In this document: positions 1 to 7,461 of the stretch, piece by piece | How the letters are laid out: the number at the start of each line of letters is the position of its first letter | Numbering within the stretch: the first letter of the stretch is position 1 | Source of the DNA: Betaproteobacteria bacterium UBA7395 | Lineage (GTDB): Bacteria; Pseudomonadota; Gammaproteobacteria; Burkholderiales; Rhodocyclaceae | Assembly: GCA_002470165.1 (NCBI GenBank) | Contig: DKNF01000113.1 | Span: forward strand, 1 to 30,114 | Length of the DNA stretch: 30,114 bases | Direction: 5' to 3' | Translations under genes and position numbers: made by a program | Notes under the pieces: model-generated | Told to the model about the DNA's origin: nothing | What the model saw: the letters and a program-made list of their open reading frames with translations, nothing else | Database searches by the model: none

Positions 1-1
1 C

Positions 2-385
2 ATGATCAAGGGCGGCGGCGGCGCACTGACCCGCGAGAAGATCGTCGCGGCGGTGGCCGACATCTTTGTCTGCATCGCCGACGGTTCCAAGCTGGTCGAC
101 ACCATGGGCAAGTTCCCGCTGCCGGTCGAAGTGATCCCCATGGCCCGCGCCCACGTCGCCCGCCAGCTGGCCAAACTCGGCGGCAAGCCGGTGCTGCGCG
201 AGGGCTTCGTGACCGATAACGGCAACCTGATCCTCGACGTCCATGGCCTGGCAATCACCGATCCCAAAGGCCTGGAAGCACAGATCAACCAGATCGTCGG
301 CGTCGTCACCAACGGCCTCTTTGCCATGCGTCCGGCCGACCTGCTGCTGCTCGGCACGGCCGATGGCGTGCGCCGGATCGGCTGA
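2..385 (+). CDS. rpiA: Ribose-5-phosphate isomerase A, C-terminal part (5' end outside window)
   Basis: Interconverts ribose 5-phosphate and ribulose 5-phosphate in the pentose phosphate (and Calvin) pathway, in the cytosol. The visible 127 residues match the C-terminal part of RpiA closely: [13 protein letters not shown] carries the conserved glycine-rich loop and catalytic-region residues, followed by [19 protein letters not shown] and [10 protein letters not shown]. The ATG at the window edge is an internal methionine, since family members are about 220 residues and have roughly 90 more upstream. The stop TGA at 383-385 is followed by a strong intrinsic terminator, so this is probably the last gene of its transcript. 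Identification is confident from recall of the E. coli protein. Confidence 0.96.
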   Translation: MIKGGGGALTREKIVAAVADIFVCIADGSKLVDTMGKFPLPVEVIPMARAHVARQLAKLGGKPVLREGFVTDNGNLILDVHGLAITDPKGLEAQINQIVGVVTNGLFAMRPADLLLLGTADGVRRIG

Positions 386-455
386 GTCATTTTCCTGTCA
401 CATCCTGGGGTTAAAGTTCGTCCAGCAAAAACAGAAACCCCAAATCTCTCCATTC

Positions 456-484
456 AAGCCCGGCGTCAGTCGGGCTTCTTTTTT
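456..484 (+). terminator. Intrinsic terminator after rpiA
   Basis: A perfect 7-bp stem (AAGCCCG at 456-462, CGGGCTT at 471-477) with an 8-base loop is followed by a T-rich tail, CTTTTTT. It ends the rpiA transcript just before the stop codon of the convergent gene at 487. The opposite strand lacks a U-tract. Confidence 0.88.
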
Positions 485-486
485 GT

Positions 487-2319
487 TCAGTTCAACTGGC
501 GCAGCGGCATCTGGGCTGCCTCCAGGCCGCCGCGACGGCGCTCGACAAACACGCTGCCGCCGATCACCCCTTCGCTCTGTTCCTTGACCCGTTTCTTTGC
601 CTGCTTCTTGGCGACTGAGGCGGCCGCAGCCACTTCCCGGTGCGAGTCGTACTGGCGCGGCTGGATGCGGACGGCGCCGATCGACAGGGTCGGCAAGGCC
701 TGAAAGCCCAGTTCGCCGCGTCGGTTCTCGGCCATGTAGCCGCCCTGGCTGAGCTCTTCCGGACCGACCATGGCCTGCGTCCGCTCGGCAAAGCCGTGCA
801 CCAGTTGCCAGCAGCGGTTCTCCCAGTCGGCACTCTGGAAGATGACGAAGAAATCGTCGCCGCCGATGTGGCCGACAAAATCGTTACGTTCGTCGACGGC
901 GTCACAAATTAGCTGCCCCAGCGTCTGGATCAGGTCGTCGCCACGGCGATAGCCGAAGTTGTCGTTGAACGGCTTGAAGTTGTCGATGTCGATGTAGGCA
1001 GCGACAAATTCGACGTCGGCGTCGAGCATCCGGTCGATGTGTTCGTTGATCGGCACGTTGCCCGGCAACTGGGTCAGCGGGTTGGCGTAGCGGGCGGCGC
1101 TGATCTGCATTTCGGTGATCGTCGCCATCAGGTCCTGGCTGTTGCCGATCCCGAGGTAACTGCCCTCGCCGGTCACGATGAAGCCGTCGTAGAGGTAGTG
1201 CTTCGGCGCCAGGGCCAGCATCAGCGCCAGTTCCTGGATGCTGGCATGCTGATCGACGATCAGCGGCGCATGATCCATGAACAGTTCGCAAGACTTGCTG
1301 CCATAGAGCTCGCGGCGGAACGGCCGGGCAAAGCGGTCGATCAGGCTGTGCCGGTTGATCATGCCGATCGGCTGCTGACCGTTGACGACCGGCAACACGT
1401 AGAGCTCCGGATCGGCCTCGAAACGGGCGATCGCCACATCGTTGGTGGCCAGGTGCGGGAGCGGCTCGATGGCCCGCAACAGGTTACGTGCCGTCGGCAC
1501 CTTGCCCTGTCCGCCCTGAGTCGGCGTCAGCGCGACGCGTCGCTGGTCGAGGGCGGTGATCACCGGCAAGCTCAGCTGACGTGCCGGTGCCGGCACCGGG
1601 CGCTCGATGAAGTAGCCCTGCCCGCAGGCGATCCCCATGTCGCGGATGCAGTTGAAGTCTTCCTGGCGCTCGATGCCTTCGGCCACCAGCGAGGCATTGC
1701 AGATCCCCGCCAGGTCCTGCATGGCCCGGACAAAGTGGTATTTGATCCGGTCGTCGGCAATGCCATGGACGAAATGCTTGTCGATCTTGACGAACTCGGG
1801 CCGCAGGTCGGACCACATGCGCAGATTGGCAAAACCCTCGCCGAGATCGTCGATGGCAATCTGGAAACCGCGCCCGCGGTAATGCAGCAAGGCCTCCTGG
1901 ATGCCCGGCAGATCGGTGATCTGCTGGTTCTCGGTCAACTCCAGCACGATGCGGTTGGCGGGCAGGCCGAGTTCGCGCAGCAAGGCCTGCGTTTCCCCGT
2001 TCATCAGTTGCGGCGCCAGCAGGCAGCAGGGCGTGACATTGAGGAACAGCCGCCCCCCGAGCGACTGGGCGACAAACGCCCGCATGCTGGTCTCGCGGCA
2101 GGCGTGCTCCAGCGCCAGCGAGCAGCCGGCACGCCGCGCGGCTGCGAACAATTTGTCTGGCCGTTGCAGGGCACTGCCTTCGGGGCCGCGGATCAGCGCC
2201 TCATAGCCGTAGATGGCACGCGCCCGGAAATCGACGATGGGCTGGAATACCGGCACGAGCAGCCCCTCGGCGAGGATGGTGCGCAACTCGGAAACTTCCT
2301 GGTCGATAACGGAAAGCAT
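487..2319 (-). CDS. EAL-CBS-GGDEF domain protein (cyclic di-GMP turnover or sensing)
   Basis: A 610-residue soluble protein with no membrane segment. Residues about 20-250 form an EAL domain with most catalytic residues present: E40 of EAL, N94, E127 (ELTEN), D157-D158 (IDDLG), K178 (KID), E214/E217 (AEGIE) and Q234. Residues about 280-400 resemble a CBS pair. Residues about 410-580 form a GGDEF domain whose signature reads GGDDF (486-490), so the usual glutamate is an aspartate, while the upstream DIDNFKPFND metal/substrate region is kept. By family it would hydrolyse c-di-GMP; whether the GGDEF half makes c-di-GMP, binds GTP, or is inert cannot be told. Start ATG at 2319 has only a weak Shine-Dalgarno. 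It is monocistronic and convergent with rpiA. Confidence 0.9.
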   Translation of the reverse strand: MLSVIDQEVSELRTILAEGLLVPVFQPIVDFRARAIYGYEALIRGPEGSALQRPDKLFAAARRAGCSLALEHACRETSMRAFVAQSLGGRLFLNVTPCCLLAPQLMNGETQALLRELGLPANRIVLELTENQQITDLPGIQEALLHYRGRGFQIAIDDLGEGFANLRMWSDLRPEFVKIDKHFVHGIADDRIKYHFVRAMQDLAGICNASLVAEGIERQEDFNCIRDMGIACGQGYFIERPVPAPARQLSLPVITALDQRRVALTPTQGGQGKVPTARNLLRAIEPLPHLATNDVAIARFEADPELYVLPVVNGQQPIGMINRHSLIDRFARPFRRELYGSKSCELFMDHAPLIVDQHASIQELALMLALAPKHYLYDGFIVTGEGSYLGIGNSQDLMATITEMQISAARYANPLTQLPGNVPINEHIDRMLDADVEFVAAYIDIDNFKPFNDNFGYRRGDDLIQTLGQLICDAVDERNDFVGHIGGDDFFVIFQSADWENRCWQLVHGFAERTQAMVGPEELSQGGYMAENRRGELGFQALPTLSIGAVRIQPRQYDSHREVAAAASVAKKQAKKRVKEQSEGVIGGSVFVERRRGGLEAAQMPLRQLN

Positions 2320-2337
2320 GGCGATGACAGCTCATGA

Positions 2338-2367
2338 ATATGGGGCCGCCAAGTGTATGGCCCATAT
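2338..2367. repeat. Imperfect inverted repeat upstream of the EAL-CBS-GGDEF gene
   Basis: ATATGGGGCC (2338-2347) and GGCCCATAT (2359-2367) are inverted copies apart from one extra G, separated by 11 bases. The element begins 18 bases upstream of the start codon at 2319, so it could be an operator or fold in the leader. No known regulator site is recognised. Confidence 0.4.
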
Positions 2368-2472
2368 ATTTCAGCCCGGTTAAACCCATACGGCATGCAA
2401 GGATGCTGTGTCACGGCCATGTAACCATCGCCCGGCATGCTTTTCCCATCCGCAACCCGATGGTCAAACGAC

Positions 2473-2640
2473 ATGCCCAAGCCGAACGACATTGCAAGTT
2501 TCCCGGAACTGTTCGACGACATGGAACAGTTCCTCGACGAACAGATCAATCGACTGAAACGCGCCGGCCTGCTGACCGCCTCGGTCGCCCTGCCGGCAGC
2601 CCTGGCGCTGTTTTACCTGGCGCAGAAGATGACAGGATGA
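2473..2640 (+). CDS. Small predicted membrane protein, 55 residues
   Basis: Not recognised as a named family. The product starts MPKPNDIASFPELFDD, has an acidic, probably helical first half (about residues 8-30, EQFLDEQINRLKRAG) and a single hydrophobic segment at about 31-50 (LLTASVALPAALALFYLAQ), ending KMTG. The layout is that of a tail-anchored single-span protein with a cytosolic N-terminal helix. An in-frame ATG at 2437 would add 12 residues; neither start has a clear ribosome binding site. The next gene, at 2741, encodes another tiny single-span protein of similar layout, which favours both being real. Function unknown. Confidence 0.55.
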   Translation: MPKPNDIASFPELFDDMEQFLDEQINRLKRAGLLTASVALPAALALFYLAQKMTG

Positions 2641-2740
2641 TCGGCACACCGAAACCGGACGACACACACAAATGTCATCCACTCTGAATCCAAACGGTAT
2701 ATCATCACCCTGACTTGCGACTCACCCAAGGGAGCCACCA

Positions 2741-2890
2741 ATGACAACAACAACCTACAACGAGCAAGCCGAAAACATCGGCGCCAGCCTGGACAAGACC
2801 CTGCGCCTCGCCTGGTTCTGGATCAACGGCGCAATTCTCCCCGGTGTCGGGGTCGCACTTTACCTACTCGGACTGCAGATCAGTCCCTGA
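2741..2890 (+). CDS. Small predicted membrane protein, 49 residues
   Basis: Not recognised. ATG at 2741 is preceded by a good Shine-Dalgarno, AAGGGAG at 2728-2734, which supports translation. The polar N-terminus (MTTTTYNEQAENIGASLDK) leads into a long hydrophobic stretch from about residue 22 to 47 (LAWFWINGAILPGVGVALYL, then LGLQI), interpretable as one membrane span. The gene lies 100 bases downstream of the 55-residue gene and could be co-transcribed with it. It ends 47 bases before the convergent yggX. The hairpin after it has a U-tract only on the other strand, so no plus-strand terminator is evident. Confidence 0.65.
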   Translation: MTTTTYNEQAENIGASLDKTLRLAWFWINGAILPGVGVALYLLGLQISP

Positions 2891-2915
2891 AAAAACAAAC
2901 CCCGCCGTAGCGGGG
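2889..2915 (-). terminator. Intrinsic terminator after yggX (minus strand)
   Basis: Read on the minus strand: CCCCGC, loop TACG, GCGGGG (2915 to 2900), then TTTGTTTTTT. The stem is 6 bp and perfect, and C(UACG)G is the well-known extra-stable UNCG tetraloop. It closes the rsmE-pap-argA-yggX transcript. Confidence 0.85.
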
Positions 2916-2937
2916 TCGTGGTGCGGTAACTTCCGGA

Positions 2938-3210
2938 TCAGGGCTTGGGCGGAACGTAGCCCTGGATCTGGTCTGCGCCGTCGCCGAAGAAGTGCTTTTC
3001 GATCTGCTCGGCCAGATACTTACGGTGCCGGGCATCGACGAGATTCAGGCGATTCTCGTTGATGATCATCGTCTGCAGCTTGATCCACTGCTGCCAGGCT
3101 TCCTTCGAGACGTTCTCGAAAATACGCTTGCCCAGCTCGCCCGGATAGGGCGGCATGTCCAGCCCTTCAGCCTCGCAGCCGAGCTTGATGCAATTGACCA
3201 TTCTTGCCAT
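2938..3210 (-). CDS. yggX: Probable Fe(2+)-trafficking protein YggX
   Basis: A 90-residue soluble protein matching the YggX family, which is implicated in iron handling and protection of Fe-S clusters against oxidative damage. Visible hallmarks are a conserved N-terminal cysteine (C7, in VNCIKLG), the block [35 protein letters not shown] and ARHRKYL; length is as in E. coli (91). The start is supported by AAGGAG seven bases upstream. It follows argA by 29 bases on the same strand and is the last gene before the terminator at 2889-2915. No truncation or odd residue is seen. Confidence 0.96.
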   Translation of the reverse strand: MARMVNCIKLGCEAEGLDMPPYPGELGKRIFENVSKEAWQQWIKLQTMIINENRLNLVDARHRKYLAEQIEKHFFGDGADQIQGYVPPKP

Positions 3211-3239
3211 GTTGTTCTCCTTGGGAATGAATGCGGGGA

Positions 3240-4559
3240 TTATAGAGTCTTGAACAGCACCTTTGACCGCCGCTGGTAGTTGTACATTTCCTTTTTCGCC
3301 GCCGGCAGGTCATCGACCGTACCGAGTTTGAAACCGCGCTCGACGAACCAGTGCTCGGTACGGGTGGTCAGCACGAACAGGCGCTTGATGCCGGATTTCT
3401 TGGCACGGCGGATGATGCGTTCCATCAGTTGCTCGCCGTAACCCCACTCGCGGTGGTCCGGGTTGACGGCCAGGCAAGCCAGTTCGGCCTCGTCTTCGGT
3501 GTGCGGATAGAGGGCGGCGCAACCGACGATGATCCCGTCGTGCAGCATGATCGAGAAACGCTCGATCTCGCGTTCGAGCAATTCGCGCGGCCGGTGCACG
3601 AGGATGCCTTCCTGCTCCATCGGCTCGATCAGCGCGATCAACGCGGCGATGTCGTCGGGCTTGGCTTCGCGGATGTTTTCCAGCGATTCGCGGGTGATCA
3701 CGGTGCCGACGCCGTCGTGGGTGAACAGTTCGCGCAGCAGCGCGCCATCCTGGGCATAGCCGATGAGGTGCACGCGACCGACACCGGAGCGGCTGGCGCG
3801 GACGGTACAGGGCAGGTAGCGCATCATGTCCGAAGTCAGCCAGTCGGCATCGCGCAACAACTGCGATGCTTCATCGGCGGTGACTGCGTCGAGCAGTTCG
3901 CCGGAACGATCGGTGACGCCGGCGCTGTCGGTCAGGTACACCAGCTTGTCGGCCTTGAGCGCGACGGCGACGCTTTCCGCGACTTCTTCCATCTGCAGGT
4001 TGAAGATCTCGCCGGTCGGCGACGGCCCCTCGCAGTTGAGCAGGACGATGTTGCCCAGGCCGAGCTGGGCATTGATGCCTTCGCTATCGACCTTGCGCAC
4101 CTTGCCGGCGTAATGCATGTCGATGCCGTCGAGCACGCCGATCGGCTGGCCGGTGATGAAATTGCCGCCGATCACGCGGATCCGGCTGTTGGCCATCGGC
4201 GTATTCGGCAAGCCCTGCGACAGCATGGCCTCGATTTCGAGATAGACACTGCCGACCGCATCGAGCACGCAATCGAGCGTATCGGCATCGGTGATGCGGT
4301 AGCCGCGGTGGTACTTCGATTCGAGGTTCTTCTCGCGCAGCTCTTCCTCGATCTGCGGCCGCGCACCATGCACCAGTACCAGCCGGATGCCCAGGCTGGC
4401 CAGCAGATTGACGTCGTAAGCCAGGGTCTTGATGAACTCGCTGGCAATCGCCTTGCCGCCGAAGGCAATGACGAAGGTCTTGCCGCGAAAGGCATTGATG
4501 TAGGGCGTGACCGCCCGGAACCAGGCGACGAAGTTTTCGTCGTAGGAATTTTCGCTCAT
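3240..4559 (-). CDS. argA: Amino-acid N-acetyltransferase (N-acetylglutamate synthase)
   Basis: Transfers acetyl from acetyl-CoA to L-glutamate, the first committed step of arginine synthesis. The 439-residue product (E. coli 443) has an amino-acid-kinase fold at about 1-285 ([44 protein letters not shown]) followed by a GNAT domain at about 290-439 with the acetyl-CoA loop region [11 protein letters not shown]. In this family the kinase-like domain binds the feedback inhibitor arginine rather than catalysing phosphorylation. The frame is open 17 codons further upstream, but ATG at 4559 gives [10 protein letters not shown], starts one base after the pap stop codon (TGA T ATG) and fits family length, so translation is probably coupled to pap. 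Confidence 0.95.
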   Translation of the reverse strand: MSENSYDENFVAWFRAVTPYINAFRGKTFVIAFGGKAIASEFIKTLAYDVNLLASLGIRLVLVHGARPQIEEELREKNLESKYHRGYRITDADTLDCVLDAVGSVYLEIEAMLSQGLPNTPMANSRIRVIGGNFITGQPIGVLDGIDMHYAGKVRKVDSEGINAQLGLGNIVLLNCEGPSPTGEIFNLQMEEVAESVAVALKADKLVYLTDSAGVTDRSGELLDAVTADEASQLLRDADWLTSDMMRYLPCTVRASRSGVGRVHLIGYAQDGALLRELFTHDGVGTVITRESLENIREAKPDDIAALIALIEPMEQEGILVHRPRELLEREIERFSIMLHDGIIVGCAALYPHTEDEAELACLAVNPDHREWGYGEQLMERIIRRAKKSGIKRLFVLTTRTEHWFVERGFKLGTVDDLPAAKKEMYNYQRRSKVLFKTL

Positions 4560-4560
4560 A

Positions 4561-6060
4561 TCAGCTCTTCTTTTTCCCCTCGCCATCCAGGGCGGCTTCG
4601 ATACGCTCACAGACGGTCCTGAGGACCTTCACGCGGGCAAAATTCTTGTCGTTGGCCTCGACCAGCGTCCACGGTGCCAGCCCGGTCGAGGTCCGGTCCA
4701 CCATGTCGCACACGGCATCTACATAGGCATCCCACTTCTCGCGGTTGCGCCAGTCCTCGTCGGTGATCTTGAAGCGTTTGAATTCGGTGTCCTGACGCTC
4801 CTTGAAACGGCGCAACTGCTCTTCGGCAGAAATCTGCAACCAGAACTTGATCACGATGCACCCGGCGCCGGCCATTTGATGCTCGAAGTCGTTGATTTCG
4901 GCGTAGGCGCGCAACCAGTCGGCCTCGCTGCAGAAGCCCTCGACCCGCTCGACCAGCACCCGGCCGTACCAGGAGCGGTCGAAGATCGCCACCCGGCCGG
5001 TACGCGGCAGATGGCGCCAGAAACGCCACAGGTAGGGCTGGGCGCGCTCCTCCTCGGTCGGCGCAGCAATCGGGATGATCTGGTATTGGCGCGCGTCCAT
5101 CGCCGCCCCGAGCCGGCGGATGCTGCCGCCTTTACCGGCGGCATCCGAGCCCTCGAAGACCAGCACCAGCGAATGCTTGCCGGTGAAGCGAGGATCGCGG
5201 ACCAGTTCCGACAGGCGCGACTGGTATTTGGCCAACTGGCTTTCGTAATCCTTCTTGGCCAGCTTCTGCGTCAGATCGAGTTCGCTGAGCACGTTCCTGC
5301 CGTCGATCGCCTGGACGATGGGCGGCGCCACCGGCACCTGCGGCACCGGCTGCTGCAGGCGGCGCTTCATGGCGTCGAGAACGATGCGGCCGACGGTCAG
5401 CGAGCGGTAGGCATCATCGGTCCCCTCGACGATGATCCACGGCGCCTTGGCGGTATTGGTCACGCGCAGCACATGGCCGGCCACTTCCTGCAGCTTGTCG
5501 TAGGTCTTCAGCCGGTCGTAACTTTCCTTGGTCACCCGCCAGGCCGTGCGCGGGTCCTTTTCCAGCGCCTTCAGGCGTTGCTTCTGGGCGTCCTTGGACA
5601 GGTGGAACCAGAACTTGAGCACCAGCGCGCCTTCGTTGACCAGCATCGCCTCGAACCGGTTGATGTCGTCGAGGCGCTCGTCGAGTTCGGCGCGGCGCAT
5701 GTTGCCGGTGATGCGGTCGGCAATCGGCTGCGAGTACCAGGAACCGGCGAAGATGCCGACCTTGCCCTTGGCCGGCAGGGCACGCCAGTAACGCCACATG
5801 ACCGGGCGGGCGGCTTCCTCGTCGCTCGGCTCGGAAAAGGCCAGCGTCGAGATGTGTCGCGGGTCCATCCACGAATACAGGAGGTTGATGGTCTCCCCCT
5901 TGCCGCTGCCGTCGACCCCGGAAATCAGGATGACGACCGGAAACTCCTTTTTCTGCAGGACATCGTACTGAACGTCGAGCAAGGCGGCGCGCAGCTTCGG
6001 CACCTCCTGCCGGAAGGTTTCCTTGTCGATCTTGTGTCCCAACTCTGCCGCTTCGAACAT
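4561..6060 (-). CDS. pap: Polyphosphate:AMP phosphotransferase (two-domain PPK2, class II)
   Basis: Uses polyphosphate to phosphorylate AMP to ADP, a cytosolic route to recover adenylate energy. The 499-residue product is two fused PPK2 kinase folds. The first (about 1-235) has Walker A GVDGSGKG (48-55); the second (about 270-499) has Walker A EGSDAAGKGG (303-312) and the lid/Walker B region FDRSWYGR (360-367). At the equivalent place the first half reads FAGSWYSQ, lacking the aspartate, which suggests that the C-terminal half does the chemistry. GTG at 6066 is in frame, but ATG at 6060 sits five bases after GGGGGGAG, so it is preferred. The start follows the rsmE stop by two bases and the stop abuts argA. 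Length matches the Pseudomonas and Acinetobacter enzymes. Confidence 0.93.
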   Translation of the reverse strand: MFEAAELGHKIDKETFRQEVPKLRAALLDVQYDVLQKKEFPVVILISGVDGSGKGETINLLYSWMDPRHISTLAFSEPSDEEAARPVMWRYWRALPAKGKVGIFAGSWYSQPIADRITGNMRRAELDERLDDINRFEAMLVNEGALVLKFWFHLSKDAQKQRLKALEKDPRTAWRVTKESYDRLKTYDKLQEVAGHVLRVTNTAKAPWIIVEGTDDAYRSLTVGRIVLDAMKRRLQQPVPQVPVAPPIVQAIDGRNVLSELDLTQKLAKKDYESQLAKYQSRLSELVRDPRFTGKHSLVLVFEGSDAAGKGGSIRRLGAAMDARQYQIIPIAAPTEEERAQPYLWRFWRHLPRTGRVAIFDRSWYGRVLVERVEGFCSEADWLRAYAEINDFEHQMAGAGCIVIKFWLQISAEEQLRRFKERQDTEFKRFKITDEDWRNREKWDAYVDAVCDMVDRTSTGLAPWTLVEANDKNFARVKVLRTVCERIEAALDGEGKKKS

Positions 6061-6062
6061 CT

Positions 6063-6800
6063 TCACTCCCCCCTGAAGTCACCCCACAACACCTGCAGGG
6101 CGGCCAACGCGGCCAGCCCGGCCGTTTCCGTGCGCAACACGCGCGGCCCCAGGCGCACAGCCCGGAACCCCGCCTGTCGTGCCGCGATCACTTCCTGCGG
6201 ATCGAGCCCCCCTTCGGCACCGATCAGCAGTTGAACCCGGCTGGCCGGCGCAATGCCGGCCAGCGTTTCTTCGGCATCCGGCGCCAGCATCAGGCGCAGC
6301 ACGCCGTCGGCCGGCCGGGCCAGCCATTGATCCAGTCTTTCCAGCGGCGCCACCAGGGGTACCTGGTTACGCCCGCATTGCTCGCAGGCCGAAGCGGCGA
6401 CGCCCTGCCAGTGCGCAACGCGCTTGGCCGCGCGGTCACCGGCCAGCTTCAGGACACTGCGCCGGCTCTCCACCGGCACGATGTCGCGCACGCCCAGTTC
6501 GACCGCTTTCTGGATGGTGAAATCCATCTTGTCGCCGGCCTGCAGCGCCTGCACCAGCGTCACCGCCAGCGGCGACTCGCGCTCGACCTCGCGCCAGGCG
6601 GCCAATTCGGCAAAGACCTTGTCCTTCTCGATGCGTTCGATGTGGGCGGGATACTCGCCGCCGCGACCGTCGAACAACACCATCGGCGCCCCCGGCGGCA
6701 GGCGCAAAACACGCACGGCGTGGCGCGCCACCGGCTCGGGCAGTTCGATATGGGCGCCCGGCGAAAGGGCCTCCCGACAATAGAAACGGGGCAGATTCAT
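6063..6800 (-). CDS. rsmE: 16S rRNA (uracil(1498)-N(3))-methyltransferase
   Basis: Methylates N3 of U1498 in 16S rRNA using S-adenosylmethionine. The 245-residue product (E. coli 243) has an N-terminal PUA-like domain (about 1-70, with FYCRE, RHAVRVLRL and LFDGRGGEY) and a SPOUT methyltransferase domain (about 75-245) with the knot motifs QKAVELGV (97-104), ACEQCGRN (138-145), LLIGAEGGLD (191-200) and LGPRVLRTETA (217-227). The frame is open far upstream, but homology begins at MNLPRFYCRE, ATG at 6800. No Shine-Dalgarno is present and a -10-like CATAAT lies at 6814-6809, so the message may be nearly leaderless. First gene of rsmE-pap-argA-yggX. Confidence 0.95.
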   Translation of the reverse strand: MNLPRFYCREALSPGAHIELPEPVARHAVRVLRLPPGAPMVLFDGRGGEYPAHIERIEKDKVFAELAAWREVERESPLAVTLVQALQAGDKMDFTIQKAVELGVRDIVPVESRRSVLKLAGDRAAKRVAHWQGVAASACEQCGRNQVPLVAPLERLDQWLARPADGVLRLMLAPDAEETLAGIAPASRVQLLIGAEGGLDPQEVIAARQAGFRAVRLGPRVLRTETAGLAALAALQVLWGDFRGE

Positions 6801-6803
6801 CGG

Positions 6804-6814
6804 TGCTATTATGC
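6804..6814. promoter_or_regulatory. Overlapping divergent -10-like elements between rsmE and the CxxC protein gene
   Basis: On the plus strand TGC-TATTAT (6804-6812) reads as an extended -10 box about 30 bases before the GTG at 6843. On the minus strand the same bases give CATAAT (6814-6809), nine bases before the rsmE ATG. No convincing -35 boxes are seen, so this is a sequence-only prediction. Confidence 0.35.
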
Positions 6815-6842
6815 GGCGAAACGCGTTGTCGAAGGGAGCATC

Positions 6843-7400
6843 GTGGTCGCACTCAATCCGCCGGTCTGCGATTTTGGTCAGCCGGCCCCCGATTTCCTGC
6901 TGCCGGCCACCGACGGCCGGCATTACCGCCTGACTGATTGCCGCGGCCCGAACGGCCTGCTGGTGATGTTCATCTGCAACCACTGCCCCTACGTCCAGGC
7001 GATCATCGACCGGCTCATCCGCGATTGTCGGGAACTCGCCGAACACGGCATCGGCAGCGTGGCGATCATGAGCAACGATACCGAGGCCTACCCGGACGAC
7101 GCCTTTCCCAACATGAAGCGCTGGGCCGAGGAACTGGCCTTCCCCTTCCCTTACCTGTTCGACGCCGACCAGTCGGTGGCGCGGGCTTACGGTGCCGTAT
7201 GCACACCGGACTTCTTCGGTTACAACGCCGGACTGGAACTCCAGTACCGCGGCCGGCTCGACGCCTCCGGGCGCAACCCCGGACCGGCGGACGCGCCACG
7301 CGAACTGTTCGAGGCCATGCGCATGATTGCCGCCGGCGGCCTGGGCCCGCAGCAGCAGACCGCATCGATCGGCTGTTCGATCAAATGGCGCAATACCTGA
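6843..7400 (+). CDS. Thioredoxin-fold (AhpC/TSA-like, PRX_like1) protein with a CxxC motif
   Basis: A 185-residue cytosolic thioredoxin-fold protein of the AhpC/TSA-like group. The hallmark is FICNHCPYVQ, with the redox pair C45-x-x-C48, preceded by APDFLLPATDG and followed by IMSNDTEAYPDDAF and FDADQSVARAYGAVCTPDFF, the last carrying the thioredoxin-fold proline. No signal peptide is visible. It probably acts in thiol or peroxide redox chemistry; the substrate is unknown. Start GTG at 6843 is chosen because GAAGGGAG lies at 6831-6838 and the family begins just before the APDF block. Divergent from rsmE across a 42-base gap; the following gene starts about 60 bases after its stop. Confidence 0.87.
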   Translation: MVALNPPVCDFGQPAPDFLLPATDGRHYRLTDCRGPNGLLVMFICNHCPYVQAIIDRLIRDCRELAEHGIGSVAIMSNDTEAYPDDAFPNMKRWAEELAFPFPYLFDADQSVARAYGAVCTPDFFGYNAGLELQYRGRLDASGRNPGPADAPRELFEAMRMIAAGGLGPQQQTASIGCSIKWRNT

Positions 7401-7461
7401 GCAAGCCACTGGGTCACCTTGGGTTATCATCCACCATTACCTTGACTCGACTGATCCGGCC

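Noticed and set aside
3351..6234. Long plus-strand open frames opposite argA and pap (to 4622 and to 6234)
   Set aside because: Both are shadows of confident minus-strand genes and lack ribosome sites or family motifs.
6063..7430. A 455-codon version of RsmE starting at 7430
   Set aside because: Family similarity begins at MNLPRFY (6800); the upstream part is antisense to the CxxC protein gene.
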